A stretch of DNA of 64,000 nucleotides. It comes from Vulcanimicrobiota bacterium (GTDB lineage Bacteria; Vulcanimicrobiota; JAJTBE01). The position numbers and the translations under genes are program-made. The stretch's first letter is position 1. The number at the start of each line of letters is the position of its first letter. The stretch is taken from the NCBI GenBank assembly GCA_021107945.1, contig JAIORV010000064.1, positions 1 through 64,000 of the forward strand, given 5' to 3'. The notes beneath the pieces were generated by a model. It was not told the origin of the DNA, searched no databases, and saw only the letters and a program-made list of their open reading frames with translations. Of this stretch, positions 8,191 through 17,501 are shown one piece after another.

Positions 8191-9537
8191 ATGCCGCTAA
8201 ACAATAACGACATAACCGAAGGCTCAATATCCAGAGGCATAATGAAACTCGCCGTACCCACAATGGCGGGCTTCATTTTACAGAACGTCTTCAACATAGT
8301 TGATATGTATTTTGTAGGAAAATTGGGCGCGGCACAGTTGGCCGCCGTCTCTGTGTCCGGTATTTTTATCGGACTTATTTATACATTCGCTCTCGGGATA
8401 TCAACAGGAACGGTGGCGATTGTCGCCAGATTGCAGGGTGAGGGAGACATGGAGTCAGCCGCCAAATCGGGAAAACAATCGGTCTTCCTTGGCTTTTTTA
8501 TTTATGTGTTCCTGTTAATTTTTGGTAATATTATCATCGGACCCATACTACATCTTCTTGGAGTGGAATCCGACATATTCCCTATGGCCGTTCAATATGC
8601 GCGAATAATATTATCGGGAAGTTTCGTTGTTTTCATTCCAATGGCATTGAATGCGTACCTCAGGGGGAGCGGCGATACGGTTACGCCCATGCGGGTTATG
8701 ATTATAGCTGCGGTTCTCAATGTAATATTTGACCCCATTCTGATATTCGGACTACTGGGATTTCCAAAGCTGGGAGTGGCGGGATCAGCAATAGCCACGG
8801 TTCTTGCAAGATTCTGTGGGATGCTGTACATTATATATCACGTAAGCTTCAAGGCAAAAGATCTGCGCCTGAAACTACTGCCCATTAAAATAGATTTCAG
8901 AGAGATGTGGCGAATTCTGAAGATTGGAATATTCGGCTCCGCCCAGAGCGCCCTCAGGAACATGTCAGAAATTGTCATGATGAAATTGGTGGTAAATTTT
9001 GGAACAGCGGCAATTGCATCCTACGGCATTGGACTTCGACTCAGGATGGCAATACTTCTGCCGATTCTGGGTATGGGGGTCGCCGCTTCCACGATGGTGG
9101 GACAGAACCTTGGCGCAAAAAAACCGGGACGCGCGGAAAAAGCGGGCTGGGTAACGGCAGGTTTCAGTCTTGTTGTAATGACGGTCTCGGCGGTGCTATT
9201 CTTTATATTCGCTGAAAATATAGTATCAATGTTCAACAAGGATCCTGCTGTAATCAGGGACGGCGTCCTGTTCATCCGGTATTTTTCTCCCACATTTCTC
9301 TTTATCGGGCTTTCGATTTCCATGGAAAAAGCACTGAACGGAGCCGGAGATACGATTTCACCTATGATTATCACATTAATCGGGCTTTATGTGGTCCGCA
9401 TTCCCATTGTAATTTATCTCATGAATCATTTTGGTATGGAAGGGATATGGATGGGAATAGCCATCTCCAGTATTATAGGCGGGTTGATATTTTGCGGGTG
9501 GTTCAGAGTGGGGAGATGGAAGTTGAAGAAAATTTGA
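8191..9537 (+). CDS. MATE-family multidrug/cation exporter
   Basis: 448 aa with about 12 hydrophobic segments in two homologous halves, the normal MATE length and layout. The N-terminus (LAVPTMAGFILQNVFNIVDMYFVGKLG) is a classic MATE first helix with the conserved Pro and Asp. The second half repeats the pattern (ILPILGMGVAASTMVGQNLGAKKPGRAEKAG). Members export cationic drugs or metabolites against Na+ or H+; the substrate cannot be predicted. The ATG at 8191 has only a weak AAAG upstream. It follows the exonuclease by 52 bp and could share its transcript. Confidence 0.93.
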   Translation: MPLNNNDITEGSISRGIMKLAVPTMAGFILQNVFNIVDMYFVGKLGAAQLAAVSVSGIFIGLIYTFALGISTGTVAIVARLQGEGDMESAAKSGKQSVFLGFFIYVFLLIFGNIIIGPILHLLGVESDIFPMAVQYARIILSGSFVVFIPMALNAYLRGSGDTVTPMRVMIIAAVLNVIFDPILIFGLLGFPKLGVAGSAIATVLARFCGMLYIIYHVSFKAKDLRLKLLPIKIDFREMWRILKIGIFGSAQSALRNMSEIVMMKLVVNFGTAAIASYGIGLRLRMAILLPILGMGVAASTMVGQNLGAKKPGRAEKAGWVTAGFSLVVMTVSAVLFFIFAENIVSMFNKDPAVIRDGVLFIRYFSPTFLFIGLSISMEKALNGAGDTISPMIITLIGLYVVRIPIVIYLMNHFGMEGIWMGIAISSIIGGLIFCGWFRVGRWKLKKI

Positions 9538-9853
9538 AAAACAGTTTGAAGACCGATTATACAAGGTGCGGGAAGTTTTTTTGTTATTTTTCATTATAAT
9601 TTAACAAAAAATTTACATGTTTATCAACGTTTTTCCCCGGGTTTAATGTATAATGTAAACATAGAAGAATTATTTCAGTGCCCCTTGTTTAATGGATTTT
9701 CCGTTTCAATTCTATCTTTTGCGGCGGAAAAACCAGGATTCTATTTGTTTGGGTGTACTTTGGAATTGTCTTTAAAGAATTGATTGATAGACACTACCCA
9801 GCTTTCTCTTATGGAAAGTGTTGTTAAATCTCGATGAACGAGGTGCTGTTAAT
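9538..9853 (+). promoter_or_regulatory. Intergenic region with candidate promoter
   Basis: The region between the MATE gene and the metallophosphatase has T-rich tracts just after the MATE stop (9577-9600), which may serve termination. A perfect -10-like TATAAT lies at 9649-9654, but the matching -35 is weak. No hairpin or repeat is evident in the rest. Confidence 0.4.
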
Positions 9854-11416
9854 ATGGATATCAAAGGCGTAAGAAATCAACAAATTCGTGTAAGTAAGGA
9901 ACAGGCGGGAAAAGTCAGGAAATCGGATATCCGTCCGGAGATTACCGACAAGGTATCTATCGGTGGTGAGAAATCCGATGATAAGTCTGTAAAATTAAAT
10001 ATACTTCATATGAACGATTTCCATGGAGCGGTGGAGCCCATGCTTGATCCTGATATATCCAAAGAAAGCACCGTCGGCGGGATTGCATACGACAAGACCG
10101 TAATAGACACCGAACGTGAAAAGAACCCGGAAGGAACAATGCTTTTGAACGCCGGGGATATTGCCGAGGGAACAATGGTGGCATATCTCTCGAAGGGAAA
10201 GGTTGTTACCGACGCATTCAAGGAGTTGAAATTTGACGCTCTTGCCCTGGGAAACCACGACTTTGCATGGGGTCAAAACGATCTGCGCAATATGGTGGAG
10301 GGACTGGATACTCCCATAGTTGCGGCCAACGTTACCAAAACTGAAGACGGAGAGGTAATGGACGGCGCAAAACCCTATATCATGAAGGATCTCAATGGTA
10401 TAAAGGTTGCGGTGATCGGCCTTGACACTCCCAATATTCGGCATTTCGTCGTGGATTCAAAGTTAGAAGGACTTAATTTTGATAAATCGGCGGATACAGT
10501 TAAAAAATATCTGCCCGAAGTAAAGGAAAAAGGCGCCGATCTCGTCGTTGTACTTTCTCATCTTGGAGCCGAGGAAGATAAGAAGTTGGCGAAAGAGGTT
10601 GACGGTATCGACGTGATTGTCGGCGGCCATAGTCATACTGTCATGGATCATGGCGAGAAAGTCGGTAACACTATCATTGTCCAGGCGGGGTCCCTTGGCA
10701 GGTTTATCGGGAATCTTCAACTGGATGTGGATCCTACAAGCAAGAAGATTGTGGGACACAACGCAAAGTTAATCCCGGTTATTACAAAGGATATCAAACC
10801 CGATCCACAGATTCAGAAAATTCTTGCTCCATATCTTGCACAGGCTGAAAAATTTGGCTCCGAGGTAATGGGCGAAGCAAAAGAAGATTTACATTACAGT
10901 CATCGTGAGATGGGCAAGCTGAATCAGATTCATGCTGATTCCATATGCGAGAAATCAGGCGCACCTTTTGGGATATGTAATTCCAGGACATTAAGAGGTC
11001 ATGTTAAAAAAGGCAAGGTTACCCGCAAGGATCTATACAGCGCTCTTCCCTTTACCGAGGAAGGCTTTGTTACTCTTAATACCCAGGGCAGCCATATAAG
11101 ACAACATATCGAGGACTGCCTTGCCGACGGGGCAACCGAGCTGGCGGTTCCTATGGGATCCCTGAAATATGACTACGATCCTTCCAAGTCCAGTGGACAG
11201 CGTCTGCTTTCTGTAAAGATTGACGGCAGGGAAATGGATAATGACAAGGAATATTTCGTCTGTGTCAATGAAACCATGGGACGTCACAAGAATTTTGCAA
11301 GTTCAAGGGATAAGAAGCAGGTGGGATCCTCGCAGGATGAGTTCTTTAGTTTTTTCAAAACTCATTCCCCATGGGATAATAAAATCGATGACAGGATTAA
11401 TCTGTTAACTGATTAA
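9854..11416 (+). CDS. 5'-nucleotidase/UshA-type metallophosphatase
   Basis: 520 aa. The N-terminal calcineurin-like domain has all the metal motifs: NDFHG, LNAGD, LGNHDF, LSHLG and GGHSH. The C-terminal domain is of the 5_nucleotid_C type (ADSICEKSGAPFGICNSRTLRG, LPFTEEG). The family hydrolyses nucleoside 5'-phosphates, UDP-sugars or 2',3'-cyclic nucleotides. The start is ATG 9854 with AGGTG 8 nt upstream; the in-frame ATG-less extension to 9818 is less likely. Odd feature: most relatives are exported, but here a polar, basic leader of about 44 residues (MDIKGVRNQQIRVSKEQ...) replaces a signal peptide, so it may be cytoplasmic or leave by an unusual route. Confidence 0.92.
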   Translation: MDIKGVRNQQIRVSKEQAGKVRKSDIRPEITDKVSIGGEKSDDKSVKLNILHMNDFHGAVEPMLDPDISKESTVGGIAYDKTVIDTEREKNPEGTMLLNAGDIAEGTMVAYLSKGKVVTDAFKELKFDALALGNHDFAWGQNDLRNMVEGLDTPIVAANVTKTEDGEVMDGAKPYIMKDLNGIKVAVIGLDTPNIRHFVVDSKLEGLNFDKSADTVKKYLPEVKEKGADLVVVLSHLGAEEDKKLAKEVDGIDVIVGGHSHTVMDHGEKVGNTIIVQAGSLGRFIGNLQLDVDPTSKKIVGHNAKLIPVITKDIKPDPQIQKILAPYLAQAEKFGSEVMGEAKEDLHYSHREMGKLNQIHADSICEKSGAPFGICNSRTLRGHVKKGKVTRKDLYSALPFTEEGFVTLNTQGSHIRQHIEDCLADGATELAVPMGSLKYDYDPSKSSGQRLLSVKIDGREMDNDKEYFVCVNETMGRHKNFASSRDKKQVGSSQDEFFSFFKTHSPWDNKIDDRINLLTD

Positions 11417-11604
11417 TAAATTCCCGGAAATTAATTTCTCAATCAGGAAGGAATGAAACCATTTGTATTGAAGAATTTAATGGGTTTTATCCCTTTTTAT
11501 TTTTGTTTAATAAAGCGTTTATGTTTTTTTATGGGTATCAGGTAAATTGTAAGTATATCACCCGAGAACCCTAAACGCGATTCAACTGAGGGGGTGACTA
11601 CTTG

Positions 11605-11781
11605 ATGGAAACCCGTGTGGGTGAAAATGAATCCCTGGAAGATGCTCTTAAAAGATTCCGCAGATCATGCCAAAGAAATGGCGTTATGCAGGAAATGAAG
11701 AGAAGGGAATTCTATGAAAAACCCAGTGAGAGAAAAAAACGGAAGATAGAAGCCAGAGCAAGGAAGAAAAGAAGAAGATAG
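11605..11781 (+). CDS. rpsU: Small ribosomal subunit protein bS21
   Basis: 58 aa. It begins METRVGENESLEDALKRF and ends in the very basic KKRKIEARARKKRRR tail. This is the full bS21 pattern: short acidic start, RRSCQRNGVMQEMKRREFYEKPSERKKRK core. bS21 sits near the 16S anti-SD region on the 30S platform and assists initiation. AGGGGG at 11589-11594 precedes it; a TTG codon directly before the ATG could be an alternative start. A strong intrinsic terminator follows 20 bp after the stop, so the gene is monocistronic here. In many bacteria rpsU lies next to dnaG and rpoD; that context is absent. Confidence 0.95.
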   Translation: METRVGENESLEDALKRFRRSCQRNGVMQEMKRREFYEKPSERKKRKIEARARKKRRR

Positions 11782-11800
11782 ATTCTATCGTTAAGTTAAT

Positions 11801-11838
11801 AAATCAAGGCGCTCGGTAATACCGGGCGCCTTTGATTT
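11801..11838 (+). terminator. Intrinsic terminator of rpsU
   Basis: AAATCAAGGCGCTCGG pairs with CCGGGCGCCTTTGATTT across a TAATA loop with one G-T wobble. The stem is GC-rich at the top and is followed by a T-rich stretch. It lies 20 bp after the bS21 stop. Confidence 0.85.
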
Positions 11839-11883
11839 TGTCATTTGTTATTTGGAGCTTTTAACCCGGAGAATGCTTTTAAA

Positions 11884-11918
11884 TTCACCGCAGAGATCAC
11901 GGAGGTCGCAGAGAACTT
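11884..11918 (+). repeat. CACCGCAGAG-type intergenic repeat
   Basis: TTCACCGCAGAGATCACGGA followed by GGTCGCAGAGAAC is one copy of the dispersed repeat family found between genes throughout the window. The surrounding spacer to 12066 shows nothing else recognisable. Confidence 0.6.
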
Positions 11919-12066
11919 AATGTATTGAGAGTTCACTGTTATTAATCTCATCAATTTTCAAGCATTACCCGATATGATTTTATACCGGTGATAAATGGAC
12001 TGTTTCCCGGCAAAAAGCTGCGATACGGTAATTACAAGATTCTAAATGCATTTTTGGGGTTTAATG

Positions 12067-12885
12067 TTATCCTCTATTCTGAAACTTATTTGCAAAATAC
12101 GCTATATTGGCGAATATGATCATAATCACGATTAACAGGTGTACGAATGATTGGGCGTCCATGCCTGCAGTGGCGGTGGATGGGTGTTTAATGAGCTTCT
12201 CGTATTCCGCCGCTCCTTTCAATCCGCCGACAAGGCCTATTATCTGCCCGGAGTTGAGAAATGTATAAAGCTTGGGTACGCTTACCGCGGTGGATCCCCC
12301 CGCCATGGGAATATGATACTGTGTGCTTGCAACCTTCACATATTCATCGAAGGAGGCGTTATCGGTTGATGTAAATACCATGTCGATATTCTTGGCGTTT
12401 TGTATTTTTGCCATCATGGGAACTTCATCTATGGGAGTGCCATAGATATCTGTGTTATATAATGACTTGATATTGTCACATATCTGTTTTATCAAGATCA
12501 GTGCGCCGGGTTTGTATCCCAATATCACGTAATCTTCCCCATAGACTTTTTCATATTCATTTGCGATACTTGTTACCACATCGATTGAGATACCGTTTCC
12601 GTCAGGGATTGTTGAAGTAACAAAAACCTTGTGTCCATTTCTAAATGCCTGTCTGAGGAATGCCGACGCAATCGGATCGCATTCCGTGCGTGTGGAATTG
12701 TAATAGTCGAATCCGACCCAGAAAACACTTCCCTTTGGTTGTTTGTTAACGAAATTATATACATTCTCGACAGGGGCTGAGGTTGTTATTTTCATTCCCA
12801 CTGGACATAGGAGTGGAATGATAACAGCGAGTGCCACGAAAAGAAATATATATCTCCTGTCCAAATTCAATATTTTATCAAACAA
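12067..12885 (-). CDS. Membrane protein with large extracytoplasmic domain, unknown
   Basis: 272 aa. One hydrophobic segment near the N-terminus (residues 13-31) and one near the C-terminus (about 245-264) flank a 210-residue soluble domain, probably extracytoplasmic. That domain looks alpha/beta (GSVFWVGFDYYNS, KVFVTSTIPDG, DYVILGYKPGALILIKQI, NIDMVFTSTD), Rossmann-like. I cannot name the family. The start is TTG 12885 with AGGTG 7 nt upstream. It follows mtnP by 31 bp in the same direction, so it is probably co-transcribed, though no functional link is evident. Confidence 0.75.
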   Translation of the reverse strand: MFDKILNLDRRYIFLFVALAVIIPLLCPVGMKITTSAPVENVYNFVNKQPKGSVFWVGFDYYNSTRTECDPIASAFLRQAFRNGHKVFVTSTIPDGNGISIDVVTSIANEYEKVYGEDYVILGYKPGALILIKQICDNIKSLYNTDIYGTPIDEVPMMAKIQNAKNIDMVFTSTDNASFDEYVKVASTQYHIPMAGGSTAVSVPKLYTFLNSGQIIGLVGGLKGAAEYEKLIKHPSTATAGMDAQSFVHLLIVIMIIFANIAYFANKFQNRG

Positions 12886-12916
12886 TTAAATACACCTACA
12901 TATTTTGGAATTTAAT

Positions 12917-13705
12917 TTAATGAATATAACCGGTATCAAAATCCAGGCTGTCCAGGTCATTCATCTTTGCCAGTGTTCTTATTATGGGCTTTAATCTTTT
13001 TGGTACTTTTTCCAGATTGTCCTTTATTTCTTGATGTGAAGCCGACTTCGCTTTTAAACCGGTGGCAAAGTTGATTCCAAAGCCAATGAGCACGTACGGT
13101 ATCTCCATCTCCGCCGCCAAAAAGGCTTCGGATGCGGAGGTCATACTTACGGCGGTACACCCGAGAAGTTGCAGGTGTCGGATTTCTGTTCTTGTCTCAA
13201 ACCTGGGGCCGGAGCTGTGCGCGTATATTCCGCCATTGACAATCCATATTCCCGCTTCGTCAGCGGCCTTTTTTACAATTTTACGCAGACCGGGTGAAAG
13301 TGGATCATTGAAGACAAGATGCGCCTGCCCCTGGCCGATCTTGTTAAAGAAAGTACAGAGTGAGCCGTCAGGCAGTCTGTTCTGGGGGAAATAAAGGTCG
13401 TCGAATAAAATGGGTTCGCCGAGAGGAATCTTTATGTCTATTAGCCCGGTTACGGAGTCGCCGACTATGCCCACAACTCCGATCTCCTTCATTGCGGAGA
13501 TAATCGCTCTGGGATTCAGCACCGGGGCAAGTCTGTCCTTTTTTATTCCATGACGTGGAATCCAGGCCACGGGTCTTCCGGAAATCTCTCCCATTAATAC
13601 TTCCTGTTCACCAAAAGCTGTATTAAACTTTTTTGTCTCGAATCCCTTGATTTCTTCGAAGCTATAAAAACTCGATCCTGATATGATTCCCAGTGTCTTC
13701 TTCAT
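12917..13705 (-). CDS. mtnP: Methylthioadenosine phosphorylase-family enzyme
   Basis: 262 aa nucleoside phosphorylase of the MTAP/PNP-2 family, which releases adenine and 5-methylthioribose-1-phosphate from MTA in methionine salvage. Motifs: phosphate-loop-like GIISGSSF at the N-terminus, WIPRHG (residues 48-53), GPRFETRTEIR and LGCTAVSMTSASEAFLAAEMEIPY. The usual GGSGF is SGSSF here and the usual MT-x-PE is MTSASEA, so purine specificity (MTA, methylthioinosine or guanosine) is uncertain. An ideal AGGAGG lies before ATG 13705. It heads a two-gene unit with the membrane protein at 12067. Confidence 0.88.
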   Translation of the reverse strand: MKKTLGIISGSSFYSFEEIKGFETKKFNTAFGEQEVLMGEISGRPVAWIPRHGIKKDRLAPVLNPRAIISAMKEIGVVGIVGDSVTGLIDIKIPLGEPILFDDLYFPQNRLPDGSLCTFFNKIGQGQAHLVFNDPLSPGLRKIVKKAADEAGIWIVNGGIYAHSSGPRFETRTEIRHLQLLGCTAVSMTSASEAFLAAEMEIPYVLIGFGINFATGLKAKSASHQEIKDNLEKVPKRLKPIIRTLAKMNDLDSLDFDTGYIH

Positions 13706-13746
13706 ATTAATCCTCCTATAGGTATCTGCAATGATTTTTACTAAAT

Positions 13747-13792
13747 ATTCACCACAAAGAATGCATAGATCTTAAAGAACACAAAGGTGAAT
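13747..13792. repeat. ATTCACC-bounded short repeat
   Basis: A 46-bp element begins ATTCACCACAAAG and ends CACAAAGGTGAAT. The ATTCACC/GGTGAAT ends are inverted. It belongs to the ATTCACCGCAGAG family and lies between two minus-strand operons. Confidence 0.6.
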
Positions 13793-13811
13793 AATTATAA
13801 GATTCTTTTAA

Positions 13812-14417
13812 TTATTGTTGCTCCATTATAGAAGCTCTTACCGGCAATTTGTCCGCCGTGCGGGTTCTATTTGTCAGTGTTACAATAACATTTTCCTGTA
13901 TTATGTTGTTTCTGAATCTATCATATTTAATAATTACCTCTCCCATTCCCTCCATCTTTTTCGCTTCCGTCGGCTTCAGCTCAAAAAAGGATTTTCCTAT
14001 CTCATTATTATCAAGATTAACGAATTTTACCTGGACATAATCACGGTTAACCTTTTGACCGGTGCTGGCGCTCGGGTAGGAATCCTGCTTTGCGATAGCT
14101 TTGACTTGAAGCATGACTGAGCCGTCTTTCTGTAGACGTTCATTTATTTCCTTGATTGTGGTATGTTTGAAACCATAAGACTCAGGCTCATAAAGCTTTA
14201 AATATATCTTGGGCTGAGGTGTAAAAAATGCTTTCATTAAAAAATAAAGTGCAACGAGTAGAATTACAAGTACAATAACCAGTAAAAGCCTGGAGAATTT
14301 TTTTGCGTATCTCTTTTTATATATAGCAACTTCTTCCGGAAGTTGCTTATATTTGTCTTCCTTTTTCCGTGGTTTTGTAATTTGCCTGGGTGTGTATATC
14401 AGCTTGCGTTCTTTCAT
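13812..14417 (-). CDS. Single-TM protein of unknown function
   Basis: 201 aa. A basic cytoplasmic N-terminus of about 40 residues precedes one TM helix (about 42-65, LLLVIVLVILLVALYFLMKAFF) and a 135-residue extracytoplasmic domain rich in beta-strand pattern (VMLQVKAIAKQ, DYVQVKFVNLDNNEIGKSFFEL). I recognise no family. GAGGAT precedes the ATG. The gene begins 20 bp after the VWA gene, so the two are an operon and probably act together in the envelope. Confidence 0.75.
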   Translation of the reverse strand: MKERKLIYTPRQITKPRKKEDKYKQLPEEVAIYKKRYAKKFSRLLLVIVLVILLVALYFLMKAFFTPQPKIYLKLYEPESYGFKHTTIKEINERLQKDGSVMLQVKAIAKQDSYPSASTGQKVNRDYVQVKFVNLDNNEIGKSFFELKPTEAKKMEGMGEVIIKYDRFRNNIIQENVIVTLTNRTRTADKLPVRASIMEQQ

Positions 14418-14437
14418 TATTATCCTCGGTTATTAAA

Positions 14438-16204
14438 TCAAAATTTAAAATCATTATCGGCGAAGTCCTCGTCGGGCTCATAGTATTCTTCATGCTCCTC
14501 TGTAAATTCCTGGTTTCCGGGAAGGAATTCAAATTCTTTATATTCCCCCGCTATATTCAGGCTGAAACCTCCTCCAAGTTTGATTGGAATTTTTCCTCCT
14601 TTTTGCTTTTGAGATTCTGGAAATGTACCGTTTACCAGTTCAATCAAGATAAATCTCCTGAATCGCCTCTGGATTTCCGCAACAGGCTCGCCTATGCCTT
14701 CTACCAGGAAATCGGCTCCTCCTCCAATGGATATTCTTCCACCATTCGCTAACCTGAATGCCATAGCTTTTTCGCCCATTTTCAATGTGACCGTTATGGG
14801 AACCAGAATCGAGTACATCAACAGAAGGGGAAAGAAGATGATTGCCAGGATTCCCAGTCCTAAATACAAGAAAAGTGATTTTTCAACGGAGATTGTAACA
14901 TTAGCAGGATCATCCCTCATAATGGAATTGAAGGGATATGTATAATCAACCATCCTGGTTTTTATTTTTGGTGATACTGTTGGGGAAGGCGTCGGCGAGT
15001 GTGTCGGCGTGGAAGTCATAATAGCCGATAGGGAAGTAGGCCTGGGAATGGGAGACGGTCGCACTTCTTCCTTAACTTCAACTTTCATATCCCCACTGAC
15101 ATCAAGATGAAGAGCGCCTGTACTTTTTTTCTCCTTGAAACTCCAGTTTTGTGGGAATTGAACAGTTACACTGATTTGGGTCCTCCCACCGGGTTTTACA
15201 TCGGGGGTTGTTACCCTGGTTCGAGTGATTCTTCCTTTTAGCTTGCCTGTTTTGTTTATAAACGAGGCATTCGCTGTCACATTGGAGATTTCGACTGACT
15301 TGAAGTCCGACGAGAGGACATAGTTATATACTTTCGTATTTTTCCCCTCACCCTTTGTCTCTGATGTTTTTTCAAGCTTGACTTTGCTTGACAACCAATT
15401 TATATAGGGTTGATAATTTTTTCTTGGAATTTTTTTGTCGTTCGCTGTGGCACTACCTGAGGGTTTGCGGTTTGTAAGCCTTGCCATCTGCCGATCAAAA
15501 TTTTTCAGGTCGGCATCAACTTTCCCTGTCGCATCCGGGATATAATTTCTTGTTAATTCCGGGCGGTATCCGTCGAACTTCATTCCTACCGGTATTATCT
15601 GAATAAGATCCTGTTTCTGCGCCTTATTGATTAATTCCAGGTATTCCCGGTTTTCTTTGCTTTTAGGATCTTTAAAAGGACTCTTGCTGTCTGCGGCATA
15701 AACATTATCGCCGTCGGAGACAAAAATAACCTGTTGAATCCTTAGCGGCTGCTTCTTTTTCTTTCTTTCCTCGTTGAGCTTTTCAAGCTGCGACAGGGTG
15801 GTGAAATATGCCATTTTAATATCGGTTCCCCAGCCTTGTGTGGTCTGTATGTCGTTAATCCATTTCTTTACTTCGTCCCTGTCTTCTTGTTTCTCGATTG
15901 TTTTTATCTGTGGCTTTTTTGTTTCATGATCAAACTTAATAAGGACAATTGTGTCCTCCTGTCTTGCATAATCAATAGCTCTCTCGGCTTTGAGCTTCAG
16001 CTCCTTGAGTACTCCCGCCATACTTCCCGATATATCAATGACAAGACAGAGATCATAGTTCGGATTTTCCCGCGCAGTCATTAAGAGCAATGTGTCTCTT
16101 TGCCGGGAAGTAATTGTGTCAACGGTCCCGGCATTAATATTGACGAATATTGCCGATACCGATAACAGTATTAAGGTTATAATAAATAATAGTTTCTTTT
16201 TCAT
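14438..16204 (-). CDS. Exported von Willebrand factor A domain protein
   Basis: 588 aa. A signal peptide (residues 1-25) is followed by a VWA domain with an intact MIDAS start, Asp57-Ile-Ser59-Gly-Ser61, plus TQGWGTD and VIFVSDGDN; these bind a divalent cation for protein-protein contact. A beta-rich middle leads to a Pro/Ser/Thr linker (about residues 390-420) and a TM helix (about 446-475). The C-terminal domain (about 480-570; RISIGGGADFLVEG, KIPIKLGGGFSLNIAG) is beta-rich and would be cytoplasmic, with an acidic tail. GGGTGA precedes the ATG. It is the first gene of an operon with 13812-14417. Cytosolic FHA-like function is possible but unproven. Confidence 0.85.
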   Translation of the reverse strand: MKKKLLFIITLILLSVSAIFVNINAGTVDTITSRQRDTLLLMTARENPNYDLCLVIDISGSMAGVLKELKLKAERAIDYARQEDTIVLIKFDHETKKPQIKTIEKQEDRDEVKKWINDIQTTQGWGTDIKMAYFTTLSQLEKLNEERKKKKQPLRIQQVIFVSDGDNVYAADSKSPFKDPKSKENREYLELINKAQKQDLIQIIPVGMKFDGYRPELTRNYIPDATGKVDADLKNFDRQMARLTNRKPSGSATANDKKIPRKNYQPYINWLSSKVKLEKTSETKGEGKNTKVYNYVLSSDFKSVEISNVTANASFINKTGKLKGRITRTRVTTPDVKPGGRTQISVTVQFPQNWSFKEKKSTGALHLDVSGDMKVEVKEEVRPSPIPRPTSLSAIMTSTPTHSPTPSPTVSPKIKTRMVDYTYPFNSIMRDDPANVTISVEKSLFLYLGLGILAIIFFPLLLMYSILVPITVTLKMGEKAMAFRLANGGRISIGGGADFLVEGIGEPVAEIQRRFRRFILIELVNGTFPESQKQKGGKIPIKLGGGFSLNIAGEYKEFEFLPGNQEFTEEHEEYYEPDEDFADNDFKF

Positions 16205-16268
16205 AATTCACCCGATGAAGTTTTGCGTTCACCAGTATTCTCCAATTTGTTTGATGTTCCTGCTGTGT

Positions 16269-16313
16269 GGGAAGGGGGAAAGGAGAAGGGGGAATTGGGA
16301 AAAGGGAAGGGGG
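16269..16313 (+). other. G-tract cluster in divergent promoter
   Basis: Six runs of 3-5 G lie in 45 bp (16269-71, 16274-78, 16288-92, 16297-99, 16304-06, 16309-13). The last four have loops of 2-4 nt and match a G-quadruplex pattern. It lies between the divergent VWA and glycosyltransferase genes. It may instead be a degenerate copy of the GGGAAAnGGGAAA part of the dispersed repeats. Confidence 0.5.
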
Positions 16314-16379
16314 ATCCGACATTCAGTCTCCGTTATTGAATAACAGGACAATATGCCGGTATTGTAGAAAATAAATCAG

Positions 16380-17501
16380 GTGAAAATCTTAATGCTAAAT
16401 GAGATAAAGGATTGGGGCGGCGGTGAGGTTCTTACGTTGGATCTCGCCTCTTCCTTATTGAAAAATGGTGTTGATATTACTCTGGGTTGTAACAGGGGAT
16501 CCATTCTATCTAAGAAAGCTGAAGAAGCAGGAATACCGATCATCGTGTTTCCCATGAGAAACGAGATAGATATTTTCGCCGTTATATATATGGTGAACCT
16601 CATTCACAGGGATAATTTTGATGTTATTCATTGTCATACAATGAGAGATCATGTGCTTGGAGCTCTTGCGGGGAAATACAGTGGAAAATCTTTAGTTGTA
16701 AGGACGCAACATATACATTTCCCCGAGAACCCTTCTTTTATGGCAAAGCTTGCCTATACAAAATGGACTGATAAAATAATCTGTAATTCGGAATACACAA
16801 AGAAGAGTCTGGAAAAATCCGGTATTGATTCTTGCTTGTTGGAAGTAGTATATAATGGAATAGATTTCGAAAAATTCAAATGTCACGCCCAACACTCCCA
16901 AAAGGAATCAATTTATTCGGAATTTGGCTTAACAAGGGGAGATATTATTATTGGAAGTGTGGGTTCTTTATTTAAGACCAAGGGACATGAATATCTCTTG
17001 AAAGCTTTTCCCGGAGTGTTGGAAAAATATCCTGACTCGAAGCTGATTGTTGTCGGCGATGGACCCGAGAGAGCTAACCTTGAATTGATTTCAGCAAATT
17101 TGGGAATTAAAGAACATGTGGTTTTTGCGGGCTTCAGGGAAGATGTGCCTGAGATTATCGGCATTTTTGATGTAATGGTTGTTCCCTCGGTATGGGAGGA
17201 GCCTTTTGGGTTGGTAAATATTGAAGCGATGTATTCGGGAGTTCCCCTTGTGGCGACCGATGTAGGCGGAATTCCGGAAATTGTGAAGAATGATTACTCG
17301 GGAGTTCTGGTGAAACCTAAAAGCGAAGAGGCAATAAAACAGGCAGTTTTTCAAATTATTGGGAACAAAGAGTATAGAAATAAAATTAAGAAGAACGCAA
17401 AGAATGAAATACTATTAAAATTCAGCATCGAAAATACTTCGAAAAACATGATCAATATCTATCAGGATCTATTATTAAAATCACAGACACCTGTTGAGTG
17501 A
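16380..17501 (+). CDS. GT4-family glycosyltransferase
   Basis: 373 aa GT-B fold enzyme. The N-terminal Rossmann domain has the acceptor-side loop WGGGEVLTLDLASSL; the C-terminal domain carries SVGSLFKTKGHEYLLKAF, VVGDGPE and the nucleotide-sugar site PSVWEEPFGLVNIEAMYSG with its EPFG(L)xxxEA motif. It transfers a sugar from a nucleotide donor to a lipid, protein or polysaccharide acceptor at the inner face of the membrane. Acceptor and sugar cannot be told, and no other glycan genes flank it. The start is GTG 16380 with no clear SD. A MITE-like element lies 210 bp downstream. Confidence 0.9.
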   Translation: MKILMLNEIKDWGGGEVLTLDLASSLLKNGVDITLGCNRGSILSKKAEEAGIPIIVFPMRNEIDIFAVIYMVNLIHRDNFDVIHCHTMRDHVLGALAGKYSGKSLVVRTQHIHFPENPSFMAKLAYTKWTDKIICNSEYTKKSLEKSGIDSCLLEVVYNGIDFEKFKCHAQHSQKESIYSEFGLTRGDIIIGSVGSLFKTKGHEYLLKAFPGVLEKYPDSKLIVVGDGPERANLELISANLGIKEHVVFAGFREDVPEIIGIFDVMVVPSVWEEPFGLVNIEAMYSGVPLVATDVGGIPEIVKNDYSGVLVKPKSEEAIKQAVFQIIGNKEYRNKIKKNAKNEILLKFSIENTSKNMINIYQDLLLKSQTPVE

